DNA of 8,728 nt from Bacteroidota bacterium (GCA_023400335.1 JAEXFF010000412.1:1-8728), one strand, 5' to 3'. Positions 1 through 7,414 are shown, counted from the first letter of the stretch. The notes: a model not told the origin generated them from the sequence alone. Made by a program: numbers and translations.

Positions 1-1019
1 TTTTCAAAACGGGACAAATGCATATAAGTAGTGATATAAGTTCCATTGTGCTTAATCTTCAGATAATTTCCCCCTCCATTCGCCTGATATCCTTTTGCAA
101 TGACGGTTCCCGCCCCGATTGCATAAACGGGAGTACCGACAGGTGCGGCATAATCTACGCCATGATGCGCCCTGTATTTTTTCAGTACAGGATGGAAACG
201 GCTATTGGAAAAACGGGATGAAATCCGGAAATAATCCAAAGGAGCTTTTAAAAAAGCACCTTCCAGACTTTTCCCATGCTCGTTAAAGAAAAGAATTTCC
301 CCGTTTTGTAAAAAAGGAATCGCATAATACGAACTATCAGCATGCCGGAAAACAGCTCCGACAATATTAAAATTAGCTAATTCCTGCCCTTCAACACACT
401 CCTGTTCATAAATCACACGGAATTCATCCTTCCGCTGCAAACCGAAAAAATCAATAGACCAACCAAATATACGGGATAATTCTACTGCCAAAAGAGGATC
501 CGTACTGCAACTCACCATCGCATTCCACAAGGAGGATTGTACAGTTCCTTTTACCTCCTTCCGTTTCCACTCCACCGGATATTTTCCTACCGCTACCTCA
601 TAATCTTCTTTTAAACGAAAAACCACATAGGAACGGGGATCGGCTTCATAGACAAAATATTCCGGTGTTGCCAGACTGTCCTTCCGGGAAAAAAAAGCAT
701 AGGCCTGCCCTCCCCTAATCTTCCGCACGTCAAATATCCCCTTAGCACATTGCCCCAGATCATGGATCTGCCTACTGCTTAAACCATGCGTTCCCAGGAT
801 AGTGGAAAGACTCTGATTGCGTTTCACCACTCCATAGTCCACATCATAATCATTTACAGGAATTCCGTACTTATAAACAATCTCCTGCACTTCTGTAGAA
901 TCTGTCACATCTACTTCATCCAATGACTCTATCACCACTTCCCGCTTCGGCATAAAGATTATAACGAGCAATACCACACCCAATAAGGAAGAAAAAATCA
1001 CCTGCTTCTTTTTCGTCAT
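1..1019 (-). CDS. M23-family peptidoglycan endopeptidase, C-terminus cut by window edge
   Basis: Probable zinc metallo-endopeptidase that cuts peptide cross-links in peptidoglycan from the periplasmic side. I translated 339 codons from the ATG at 1019; the frame is still open at base 1. Residues 6-22 are one hydrophobic segment after a lysine-rich start (MTKKKQ), so it is an uncleaved membrane anchor or signal peptide. Residues 45-90 resemble the small LysM/OapA-like region often found before M23 domains (weak). The M23 domain begins near residue 270: it shows RAHHGVD (zinc ligands H285 and D289 in the H-x3-D pattern), then AAPVGTPVYA, a glycine-rich NGGGNYL, and TYMHLSRF, whose H333 corresponds to the first active-site histidine of LytM. 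The final HxH zinc motif lies outside the window. The start is 13 bases after the cstA stop, so the two are probably co-transcribed. The family assignment is firm; the exact bond cut is unknown. Confidence 0.9.
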   Translation of the reverse strand, partial: MTKKKQVIFSSLLGVVLLVIIFMPKREVVIESLDEVDVTDSTEVQEIVYKYGIPVNDYDVDYGVVKRNQSLSTILGTHGLSSRQIHDLGQCAKGIFDVRKIRGGQAYAFFSRKDSLATPEYFVYEADPRSYVVFRLKEDYEVAVGKYPVEWKRKEVKGTVQSSLWNAMVSCSTDPLLAVELSRIFGWSIDFFGLQRKDEFRVIYEQECVEGQELANFNIVGAVFRHADSSYYAIPFLQNGEILFFNEHGKSLEGAFLKAPLDYFRISSRFSNSRFHPVLKKYRAHHGVDYAAPVGTPVYAIGAGTVIAKGYQANGGGNYLKIKHNGTYITTYMHLSRFE

Positions 1020-1032
1020 CACTTCTTTTTTA

Positions 1033-2472
1033 TTATCCTTCAACTTTATAAATCAATTTCTCACTTTTTAACTTCCAGCTCAAAAACCAAATGATCGCTA
1101 TCAACACACAAGCAATGCCTACGCAATAAGAAATAAAATGGGACTGATGCAATCCCTCCGGAGCGATACAAATATAAGTAGCACATACGCTTGTCATAAA
1201 TAAAGCCGGAATAAAAGTCACCCAATAATTCTTCCGGGCCTTTACCAGAAAAACCGTAACCGCCCACAATGTAAATACGGCCAAAGTTTGGTTACCCCAA
1301 GCAAAATACCGCCAGATTTTATCAAATCCCTCAGCATCTTTTAAACTGTATAACAACAGACATACAGCAATAATAAACATCGGAATGCAAATATACAAAC
1401 GCCTGCGGATACTTTTTTGCTCCATTTTCATGAAATCGGCAACAATCAGCCGGGCCGAACGGAAAGCAGTATCCCCGGAAGTAATCGGAGCAGCAACAAC
1501 ACCCAGTATGGCTAAAATTCCTCCGACAGTACCCAGCCAATTTCGGGTGATCGCGTCTACAATAACGGAAGCATTGCTCTCTGACGTCCCATTCTCATGG
1601 TAAAAGTAAGTGGCAGCAGCAGCCCAAATCAATGCTACAATTCCCTCAGTAATCATCGCTCCGTAAAATACCGGACGCCCGTATTTCTCATTGGTCATAC
1701 ACCGGGCCATGAGAGGAGATTGGGTAGCATGAAAACCGGAAATAGCCCCGCAGGCGATACTCACAAACATAACAGGGAAAATAGGCAATACAGCTGCATT
1801 GGGATGAATATTCTGTACCCCCTCCCACACTTCCGGTAAATCCGGATAATATACGTACAACATCACTAAAATTCCCACTGCCATGAATAATAACGCCACA
1901 GCAAAAACCGGATAAATCTTACCGATAATTTTATCAATCGGTAATAAAGTTGCTATTATGTAATAAATAAACACAACGATTATCCAAAAAGTCACATTCA
2001 GGGAATCCGGAGTCAGCTTTGCCAAAAGTCCCGCAGGACCAGCAACAAATACCGCTCCCACTAATATCATCAAGATAACGGTAAATCCCCGCATTACTTG
2101 TTTTGTGGTGAATCCCAGGTAACGACCAATAATTTCGGGCAAGCTTTCCCCTCCATGCCGCAAAGAAAGCATACCAGCCAGATAATCGTGAGTAGCACCG
2201 GCCAAAACACTTCCGAAAACAATCCAAAGGTAAGAAGCCGTTCCGAATTTAGCCCCCATAATCGCTCCGAAAATAGGCCCCAGACCTGCAATATTCAAAA
2301 ATTGAATCATAAATATCTTCCAGGTAGGCAAGGGAATATAATCTACTCCGTCTGCTTTGGTAATTGCCGGTGTAAGTCGCTTTGCATCCGGTCCAAAAAT
2401 CCGTTCTATATACCGTCCATACGTGAAATAACCACCAACGAGAATCAGTAAACAAATTGTAAAAGTCAACAT
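1033..2472 (-). CDS. cstA: CstA-family carbon starvation transporter (short form)
   Basis: Inner-membrane transporter of the CstA family, whose studied members (E. coli CstA and BtsT/YjiY) take up peptides or pyruvate by proton symport during nutrient limitation. The 479-residue protein has about 13 hydrophobic segments, starting at residues 2-19 and ending near 446-466. Family signatures include FLNIAGLGPIFGAI (58-71), the GATHDY segment (92-97), SGFHATQSPLMARCM (245-259), PITSGDTAFRSARLIVAD (329-346) and WRYFAWGNQTLA (387-398). At 479 residues it is much shorter than the roughly 700-residue enterobacterial proteins; the difference is mainly at the C-terminus, and similar short forms are known in Bacteroidota. 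There is no frameshift, so this is a natural short type rather than a truncation. It follows rnr by 35 bases and precedes the M23 peptidase by 13. The substrate cannot be told from sequence. Confidence 0.93.
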   Translation of the reverse strand: MLTFTICLLILVGGYFTYGRYIERIFGPDAKRLTPAITKADGVDYIPLPTWKIFMIQFLNIAGLGPIFGAIMGAKFGTASYLWIVFGSVLAGATHDYLAGMLSLRHGGESLPEIIGRYLGFTTKQVMRGFTVILMILVGAVFVAGPAGLLAKLTPDSLNVTFWIIVVFIYYIIATLLPIDKIIGKIYPVFAVALLFMAVGILVMLYVYYPDLPEVWEGVQNIHPNAAVLPIFPVMFVSIACGAISGFHATQSPLMARCMTNEKYGRPVFYGAMITEGIVALIWAAAATYFYHENGTSESNASVIVDAITRNWLGTVGGILAILGVVAAPITSGDTAFRSARLIVADFMKMEQKSIRRRLYICIPMFIIAVCLLLYSLKDAEGFDKIWRYFAWGNQTLAVFTLWAVTVFLVKARKNYWVTFIPALFMTSVCATYICIAPEGLHQSHFISYCVGIACVLIAIIWFLSWKLKSEKLIYKVEG

Positions 2473-2507
2473 GTCAATGAAAATTAAAAAAAGCTCCCAA
2501 AATCAAT

Positions 2508-4742
2508 CTATTTTCTTTTTCCAGAACGTGCGCTTCCCTTTCGTTTATTTCCTTTTTTATCACTCTTATCTGCCCGCTTCATTTGTAAAGAAGATTCTTT
2601 TTCTTTACATACTAATTCGTAATCCAATTGACGGGCAACCAGATTCGCTTTTGCCACTTTCACCACTACTTTATCCCCCAATTGATATTTTCGCCCGTGA
2701 TGCCTTCCGACAATAGAATAGTTTTTTTCATCAAATTCGTAATAATCGTCTTCCAGCTGATTCACTGATACCAAGCCCTCACATTTTGAATCGTCCAATT
2801 CTACATAAAATCCCCATTGGGAAACACCGGAAATCGTACCCTCAAAATCCTGACCGATTTTATCGGCCATAAATTCGACCTGCTTATATTTAACAGAAGC
2901 CCGTTCAGCATTTGCAGCCAATTGTTCCCTATCTGAAGAATATTTACACCATTCTTCATATTTTTCCTGATTTACCGAACGCCCTCCATCTAAATAACGC
3001 TGCAATAAACGGTGAACCATTACATCCGGATACCGCCGGATAGGAGAAGTGAAATGAGTATAATAATCAAATGCCAGTCCGTAATGTCCAATATTCACCG
3101 TAGAATAAACAGCTTTCGCCATAGTCCGTATAGCCAGAGTCTCGATCATATTCTGTTCAGGACGGTTTTTCACCTCCTGCATTAATTTATTCATCGAAGT
3201 GGTCAAGCTTTTCCGGCTCGTCAATTTTAGCCCATATCCGAATTTAGACACAAAACTATTGAATTCCTCCAATTTATCTTCCAGCGGTTTATCGTGTACA
3301 CGGTAAACAAATGTCTTCGGTTTTTGTCCGTTCTTTATCTTTCCAATACATTCTGCTACCTTTTTATTCGCCAGCAACATAAATTCCTCAATCAATTTGT
3401 TGGCTTCTTTCGATTGTTTGAAATAAACTCCCAAAGGTTTCCCCTTTTCATCGAGCTCAAATTTTACTTCCACCCGGTCAAAATCGATGGCCCCGTTTTT
3501 AAACCGCTCTTCCCTCAATTTCCGGGCCAGACCATTTAATTGCAAAATTTCTTTCCGGTAATCTCCTTCCGCACCCTCTATCATCACCTGAGCTTCTTCA
3601 TAAGTAAACCGGCGCTTTGACCTGATTACTGTTTTTCCAAACCATTGATCCAACACTTGCGCATTCTGATCCAATTTAAATACAGCAGAAAAACAAAGTT
3701 TATCTTCATCAGGACGTAAAGAACATACCCCATTCGACAATTTTTCCGGCAACATGGGCACAGTCCGATCGACCAGATAGACAGAAGTACCCCGTAAATA
3801 AGCTTCTTTATCCAAAACGGTATCCGGAGACACATAATAACTCACATCCGCAATATGTATCCCTACCTCATAACAATCTTCTCCCAGTTCCCGCACAGAA
3901 AGAGCATCGTCATAATCCTTTGCATCCTTTGGATCTATAGTGAAAGTGACCACCTCCCGGAAATCCCGTCTCCGGGCAATTTCTTCTTCCGGCAACTCTA
4001 ATCTTATACGTTCGGCAGCCTTTAATACTTTAGGAGGAAAAGCTACAGGTAATTCATATTCCGCCATAATCGCATTCATCTCCGTATCGTTATCTCCAGG
4101 ACGCCCCAATACCTGAATAACAGTTCCTACAGGGTTTTTCTGATTTTCAGGCCACTCTGTAATTTGTACCACCACTTTATCCCCATTTTTAGCTCCTCCC
4201 AAATGACTCAAAGGAATAAATACGTCATAAGGAAGTTGTTTTCCACTAGGCATCAGAAATGCATAGTTTTCCAAACGCTGGATAATTCCTACAAAAGTAT
4301 TTTTCTTCCGTTCCAGAATTTCGACAACTTCCCCCTCCGGCCTTCTCGATTTACTCCGGGCATATACCAATATTTTTACTTTATCCCCGTTTAAAGCATG
4401 TTTCAAATTGGGGAAAGCTACAAAAATGTCTTCTTTGTACTCTTCCGAGAGGATGTAAGCAGCACCTTTCGCCGTTAATTCTACTATTCCTGTGGTATAC
4501 GACCCAACAGCCTTACTCTTATAACGCCCCCTCGTCTCTTCCATCAATTCTCCTTGTTCTGCCATTTCTTCCAACACTCCGATAATCAACCGCTTCGTCT
4601 CCATATTTTTTACCTCCAGTTGCTTGGCTATCTGCTTGTAATTGCAACACAAGCCCGGATGTTTGGCGAATAATTCTCCCAAACATTTTCTCAATTCAGA
4701 CTTTCCCATTACAGGTTCGCCTTTTTTCTTATTTTTCGACAT
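2508..4742 (-). CDS. rnr: Ribonuclease R (RNB-family 3'-5' exoribonuclease)
   Basis: Processive cytoplasmic 3'-to-5' exoribonuclease that degrades structured RNA and takes part in rRNA and mRNA quality control. With the start chosen here it has 744 residues. Domains in order: an N-terminal winged-helix region (about 13-75), cold-shock-type OB folds (about 80-215), the RNB catalytic domain (about 250-585), an S1 domain (about 633-713) and a lysine/arginine-rich tail (715-744) as in RNase R rather than RNase II. The catalytic acidic cluster is intact in TIDPKDAKDYDDALS (D270, D276, D278 and D279), and the conserved HFTSPIRRYPDVMVHRLL lies at 563-580. The frame is open 36 bases further upstream (ATG at 4778), but that extension is hydrophobic, unlike the family, and abuts the upstream terminator, so the MSKNKKKGE start is preferred. 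It heads the probable rnr-cstA-M23 transcript. Confidence 0.96.
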   Translation of the reverse strand: MSKNKKKGEPVMGKSELRKCLGELFAKHPGLCCNYKQIAKQLEVKNMETKRLIIGVLEEMAEQGELMEETRGRYKSKAVGSYTTGIVELTAKGAAYILSEEYKEDIFVAFPNLKHALNGDKVKILVYARSKSRRPEGEVVEILERKKNTFVGIIQRLENYAFLMPSGKQLPYDVFIPLSHLGGAKNGDKVVVQITEWPENQKNPVGTVIQVLGRPGDNDTEMNAIMAEYELPVAFPPKVLKAAERIRLELPEEEIARRRDFREVVTFTIDPKDAKDYDDALSVRELGEDCYEVGIHIADVSYYVSPDTVLDKEAYLRGTSVYLVDRTVPMLPEKLSNGVCSLRPDEDKLCFSAVFKLDQNAQVLDQWFGKTVIRSKRRFTYEEAQVMIEGAEGDYRKEILQLNGLARKLREERFKNGAIDFDRVEVKFELDEKGKPLGVYFKQSKEANKLIEEFMLLANKKVAECIGKIKNGQKPKTFVYRVHDKPLEDKLEEFNSFVSKFGYGLKLTSRKSLTTSMNKLMQEVKNRPEQNMIETLAIRTMAKAVYSTVNIGHYGLAFDYYTHFTSPIRRYPDVMVHRLLQRYLDGGRSVNQEKYEEWCKYSSDREQLAANAERASVKYKQVEFMADKIGQDFEGTISGVSQWGFYVELDDSKCEGLVSVNQLEDDYYEFDEKNYSIVGRHHGRKYQLGDKVVVKVAKANLVARQLDYELVCKEKESSLQMKRADKSDKKGNKRKGSARSGKRK

Positions 4743-4785
4743 AATGCAGTATAATAATGTGACCCTAAAATTAATCACAAAAAAT

Positions 4786-4813
4786 AAAAAAAGCGGCTTT
4801 CACCGCTTTTTTT
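4786..4813 (-). terminator. Terminator downstream of tdh
   Basis: An 11-bp stem (arms 4786-4796 and 4803-4813, each an A/T run plus GCGG/CCGC) closes a 6-base loop, and in the minus direction the second arm is a run of seven T. This fits an intrinsic terminator. It lies about 145 bases after the tdh stop and just before rnr, so it would end the tdh transcript. It is symmetrical and could also work on the plus strand, where no gene is seen. Confidence 0.7.
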
Positions 4814-4879
4814 ATCTGAAAAGTTTACTTTCTGTCTATCGTTCCGGATTTTCAGATATTTTTTTATCTGAAAAGTTTA
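4807..4879. repeat. Exact 21-base direct repeat pair with an adjoining hairpin
   Basis: The 21 bases at 4807-4827 recur exactly at 4859-4879, a spacing of 52 bases. Both copies consist of seven T followed by ATCTGAAAAGTTTA. The second copy also takes part in a 10-bp hairpin: TTTTCAGATA at 4849-4858 pairs with TATCTGAAAA at 4865-4874 across a 6-base loop. The first copy overlaps the arm of the tdh terminator. All of this lies in the tdh 3' untranslated region. The role is unknown; it may be a duplicated terminator segment or an RNA-stability element. Confidence 0.6.
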
Positions 4880-4956
4880 TGTCTCTTTTTCCTTCCAGCT
4901 TTACAAATATTTTATATTTGTTCTTTTGACTTACCTTACGGAACTTGTAGACAATT

Positions 4957-5925
4957 CTATTTTACTAAACCGGCATCGAATTTTTCTTTCACTTTCACCA
5001 ACATATCAGTCGTCATATTCTGAAGATTATACTCGGCTTTCCAACCCCATTCTTCATGCGCACAGGAATCATCCATACTATTAGGCCAACTGTCAGCAAT
5101 AGCCTGCTTAACGGGATCTACCTGATAATCCATTACAAATCCGGGAATATGTTTCCGGATTTCCGCAGCAATCTGTTCCGGCTCGAAACTCATAGCGGCA
5201 ATATTAAAACTATTCCGGTGTTTTAATTTCGTCGGATCAGCTTCCATCAGTTCCACTACAGCCCGCAAAGCATCCGGCATATACATCATATCCATATAAG
5301 TACCGGCTTTTACATTACAAGTGAAAGCTCCCTTACGGATAGCATCGTAATATATTTCTACAGCATAATCCGTGGTTCCTCCTCCGGGTAATGTTACATA
5401 AGAAATAAGTCCCGGGAAACGTACACTACGGGTATCAACCCCAAAGCGGTAAAAATAATAATCACTCAATAATTCCCCGGTCACTTTACAAACTCCATAA
5501 ATAGTTGTGTTCGAACGCTGTAAAGTATCCTGAGGCGTTTTATCCTTCGGAGTATCTTTTCCAAAAGCCCCGATAGAACTCGGAGTAAATACGGCACAAT
5601 TATTGTCTTTGGCTATATTCAGCGAATTGGTCAATGCCCCGATATTGATATTCCAGGCAAGTTCCGGATTCTTTTCTCCAGTTGCCGATAAAAGGGCCAC
5701 TAAATTAAAGATGCTATCGATTCCGTATTTTCTGACAATACTAATGTACTTATCCTTATCGAGTACATTCAGTTCTTCAAAAGGTCCATCCTCTGCCAGA
5801 TGTTTACACTTTTCAACACTGATATCAGCAGCAACAACATTGTTGTTTCCGTAAAGAGACCTCAGATGCGGTACTAATTCCGATCCGATTTGTCCACCTG
5901 CACCGACGATTAATATCTTTTTCAT
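4957..5925 (-). CDS. tdh: L-threonine 3-dehydrogenase, SDR (UDP-galactose epimerase-like) type
   Basis: NAD-dependent cytoplasmic enzyme that oxidises L-threonine to 2-amino-3-ketobutyrate, the first step of threonine breakdown to glycine and acetyl-CoA; the next enzyme (Kbl) is not in the window. The 322-residue protein is an extended SDR: the Rossmann motif GAGGQIG is at residues 8-14, TPSSIGAFG at 114-122, and the catalytic pair at Y143 and K147 in YGVCK. Features separating TDH from sugar epimerases are PGLISYVTLPGGGTTDYAVE (171-190), TYMDMMYMPDALRA (209-222) and SWPNSMDDSCAHEEWGW (279-295). It is unrelated to the zinc-dependent E. coli Tdh. The frame is open upstream to an ATG at 5955, but that codon overlaps the -7 box, so the MKKILIVG start at 5925 is chosen. 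It is transcribed alone. Confidence 0.93.
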   Translation of the reverse strand: MKKILIVGAGGQIGSELVPHLRSLYGNNNVVAADISVEKCKHLAEDGPFEELNVLDKDKYISIVRKYGIDSIFNLVALLSATGEKNPELAWNINIGALTNSLNIAKDNNCAVFTPSSIGAFGKDTPKDKTPQDTLQRSNTTIYGVCKVTGELLSDYYFYRFGVDTRSVRFPGLISYVTLPGGGTTDYAVEIYYDAIRKGAFTCNVKAGTYMDMMYMPDALRAVVELMEADPTKLKHRNSFNIAAMSFEPEQIAAEIRKHIPGFVMDYQVDPVKQAIADSWPNSMDDSCAHEEWGWKAEYNLQNMTTDMLVKVKEKFDAGLVK

Positions 5926-5952
5926 TATGATTGGGAGTTTAAAAATTCGACA

Positions 5953-5981
5953 CAAAAATACATATTTAAATATTTCACAAA
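5953..5981 (-). promoter_or_regulatory. tdh promoter (Bacteroidota type)
   Basis: On the minus strand TTTG (5978-5981) is followed after 17 bases by TATTTTTG (5953-5960), a perfect match to the -7 consensus TAnnTTTG. Transcription would begin near 5946, leaving a leader of about 20 bases before the tdh ATG at 5925. Its position rules out the longer tdh reading frame. Confidence 0.72.
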
Positions 5982-6374
5982 GCTAAAAATTGAAATATTT
6001 TTTCCTTAATAAGTAAAAATTTTTAATCATGATTTTCCAAAAAGCATCAAACTGACAATCAATTCTTTTTTTCCTAAAATTCCGGTTTTATTTTTCCTTG
6101 TAAATATTTTTCTCAAAATTCTAAAAAACCGGAACCGTATGTTCCCCTGTATAAAAAACAACGAATATTATAGTTAGCCGTTTTCTTTTGTTTACGGCTT
6201 AAAAAGCAGCTCATCCGCACTTGAATAGGTTAATATACTCCTATTGCCAATTGTCAGGCATGGTTCGTCCGTCAATTGCTTTACAGGATTACGATTTTAT
6301 TCATTTACTTAATTATTCCTCTCCCCCTTTTCTATACAGGAATACCATCCAAAAATTACGGCAATAACCTCTGA
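5982..6374. other. Intergenic region with no recognisable gene
   Basis: This AT-rich stretch between rnhA and tdh contains no convincing coding frame on either strand. I see three inverted repeats: TTCCGGTTTT (6080-6089) with AAAACCGGAA (6125-6134); AGCCGT (6176-6181) with ACGGCT (6194-6199); and AATAGG (6224-6229) with CCTATT (6240-6245). None is followed by a T run like that of an intrinsic terminator. It probably holds the 3' end of the rnhA transcript. Confidence 0.5.
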
Positions 6375-6860
6375 TCAGCTAAAGGAACTACTCTCCTTTC
6401 TTCCTTCACTTTCATAATAAAAATCCACTTGTAGATTTTCGCTTTTATAAGCCTGAACGGCCAGCTGATCACAACGTTCGTTTTCGGGGACCTCGGCATG
6501 TCCTTTTACCCAAATGAAACGAATGCGGTGTTTACGGTATACGTTTAAAAAGCGCTGCCATAAATCCGGGTTTTTTTTCCCTTTAAACCCTTTTTTCTCC
6601 CAGCCAAACAACCAGCCTTTTTCTACGGCATCCACTACATAACGGGAATCCGAATAAATGGTTACTTCTTCTCCCGTATTTTTTAACGCTTCCAAACCGA
6701 TAATAACAGCCAATAATTCCATGCGATTATTGGTCGTCAGCCGAAATCCAGCCATCAACTCTTTACGGTAGGGGCCAGCCAATAAAACAACGCCCAAACC
6801 TCCCGGACCGGGATTTCCACTAGCAGCCCCATCTGTATAAATCGTAATTTGATTTCCCAT
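6375..6860 (-). CDS. rnhA: Ribonuclease HI
   Basis: Cytoplasmic endonuclease that cuts the RNA strand of RNA:DNA hybrids, removing R-loops and primers. The 161-residue product, close to the E. coli enzyme's 155, carries the full catalytic set: D10 (YTDGAASGNPGPGG), E48 (TTNNRMELLAV), D71 (IYSDSRYVVDAV) and D131 (ERCDQLA), plus H121 in VKGHAEVPEN. The basic handle region (WEKKGFKGKKNPDLW) is present, as in E. coli RNase HI. The frame extends upstream to an ATG at 6911, but the extra 17 residues are not family-like and run through the probable -7 box at 6889-6896, so MGNQITIYTDG at 6860 is preferred. It stands alone, with the repeat/pseudogene patch upstream and a gene-free stretch downstream. 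Confidence 0.95.
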   Translation of the reverse strand: MGNQITIYTDGAASGNPGPGGLGVVLLAGPYRKELMAGFRLTTNNRMELLAVIIGLEALKNTGEEVTIYSDSRYVVDAVEKGWLFGWEKKGFKGKKNPDLWQRFLNVYRKHRIRFIWVKGHAEVPENERCDQLAVQAYKSENLQVDFYYESEGRKESSSFS

Positions 6861-6888
6861 AGACCTCTCTAACTCTTTTTTCCTTCCC

Positions 6889-6896
6889 CAAAGATA
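6889..6896 (-). promoter_or_regulatory. Probable rnhA -7 box
   Basis: TATCTTTG on the minus strand matches TAnnTTTG and lies 28 bases before the rnhA ATG at 6860. No TTTG is found 17-21 bases upstream; that interval falls at the edge of, or inside, the G-rich repeat at 6913-6942. The promoter may therefore be weak, altered by the repeat, or recognised mainly through the -7 box. Confidence 0.5.
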
Positions 6897-6912
6897 AAGA
6901 TAAAAACCCAAA

Positions 6913-6942
6913 ATAACACCCAGGGCCGGGGGAAGGTGCTAC
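6913..6942 (+). repeat. G-rich 30-bp repeat, copy A
   Basis: The unit starts ATAACACCC and ends GGGGGAAGGTGCTAC. It matches copy C (reverse complement of 7329-7358) at 27 of 30 positions. Its ends are imperfectly complementary (ATAACACC against GGTGCTAC), as in REP-type elements. It lies directly upstream of the rnhA -7 box and starts two bases after the stop codon of the decayed gene at 6944-7160. Confidence 0.8.
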
Positions 6943-6943
6943 T

Positions 6944-7160
6944 TTATTGCTTGCAACAATTATAACGAACAACCTGTAAATTCCCACATACAGAACAAAT
7001 GCAGTGAACTGATTCTTCCATCAGAAAAGCCTCAACACCTCTTTGTTGAATAAATTTAAGATACTGAAGCGCCTATACTTTAACGGGTTCGGTAGCGTTC
7101 ATCCAGTTATTTCAGTCGTTTACAAGGAAAACAGCTACATTCAAAACAAGAAGAAGTTTT
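6944..7160 (-). pseudogene. Decayed fragment of a DUF3795-type cysteine-rich protein
   Basis: Not an intact gene. One minus-strand frame (about 7160-7083) reads SCFECSCFPCKRLK, a stop (7107-7109), then LDERYRTR and another stop (7080-7082). The other frame continues, after a TAG at 7073-7075, with LQYLKFIQQRGVEAFL, then CICSVCGN and NCCKQ, ending at the stop 6944-6946. From memory this order (C-x2-C-x2-FPCKRLK, LDxRYRT, NLxxIxxxGxxxFL, terminal zinc-ribbon-like cysteines) is that of DUF3795 proteins, small probable metal-binding proteins of unknown function common in gut Bacteroidota and Clostridia. The fragment therefore has two internal stops, one frameshift and no N-terminal half. Further upstream, HIGYFELR (about 7187-7164) may be more of it, but this is weak. 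It lies between repeat copies A and B. The family call rests on recalled motifs. Confidence 0.62.
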
Positions 7161-7229
7161 TTACCGCAATTCAAAATAACCAATGTGGAGGACTACTCCT
7201 GCTAATTCTGTTTTGTTTTAATATCCCGG

Positions 7230-7259
7230 ATAACCCTTGGGGACGGGGGAAGGTGTTAT
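7230..7259 (+). repeat. G-rich 30-bp repeat, copy B
   Basis: It has the same orientation as copy A and contains GGGGACGGGGGAAGGTG at 7239-7255. It matches the reverse complement of copy C at 26 of 30 positions. Its ends (ATAAC and GTTAT) are complementary. It forms a perfect 17-bp inverted pair with copy C, separated by 77 bases. Confidence 0.8.
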
Positions 7260-7328
7260 CAGCACGGAATATATCTAAATAACCGAATAATAATACAGCA
7301 ACATTTATAAGATTAACTTAATCATTAA

Positions 7329-7358
7329 ATAGCACCTTCCCCCGTCCCCGGGTGTTAT
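7329..7358 (-). repeat. G-rich 30-bp repeat, copy C (inverted)
   Basis: This is the inverted copy: CACCTTCCCCCGTCCCC at 7333-7349 is the exact complement of 7239-7255 in copy B. On the plus strand ATAGCACC (7329-7336) can pair with GGTGTTAT (7351-7358) over a 14-base loop, giving an 8-bp stem with one G-T pair. It ends about 15 bases from the terminator of tRNA-Cys. Confidence 0.8.
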
Positions 7359-7365
7359 TCTGAAC

Positions 7366-7406
7366 AAAGAAAAGCAGCAACCACCTGGGATCAGATGATT
7401 GCTGCT
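7366..7406 (-). terminator. tRNA-Cys terminator
   Basis: In the minus direction AGCAGCAA (7399-7406) pairs with TTGCTGCT (7373-7380), with some further pairing inside, and is followed by TTTTCTTT. It begins about nine bases after the 3' end of tRNA-Cys, as expected for an intrinsic terminator. Confidence 0.75.
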
Positions 7407-7414
7407 CAAAATAG

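Noticed and set aside
18..221. Plus-strand 67-codon open frame at the left edge
   Set aside because: It lies antisense to the M23 catalytic domain, whose zinc-binding motifs are clear on the minus strand.
4743..4778. Longer rnr start at the upstream ATG
   Set aside because: The added residues MINFRVTLLYCI do not resemble an RNase R N-terminus, and the codon is only eight bases from the terminator stem.
4758..4779. TGTGA/TCACA dyad upstream of rnr, resembling a CRP site
   Set aside because: The half-sites are 12 bases apart instead of the 6 of a CRP site, and the arms are only 5 bases long.
4913..4920. Plus-strand TATATTTG resembling a -7 box
   Set aside because: It is part of an AT-rich palindrome (4903-4921), has no TTTG at the right distance, and faces no plus-strand gene.
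6861..6911. Longer rnhA start at the upstream ATG
   Set aside because: The extension runs across the probable -7 box, and family members start close to the ITIYTDGA strand.
7239..7255. G-quadruplex in the G-rich repeat
   Set aside because: Only two runs of three or more G are present in each copy, too few for a stable intramolecular quadruplex.
7043..7282. Plus-strand 79-codon open frame
   Set aside because: It runs antisense through the DUF3795-like remnant and across repeat B, with no recognisable protein features.
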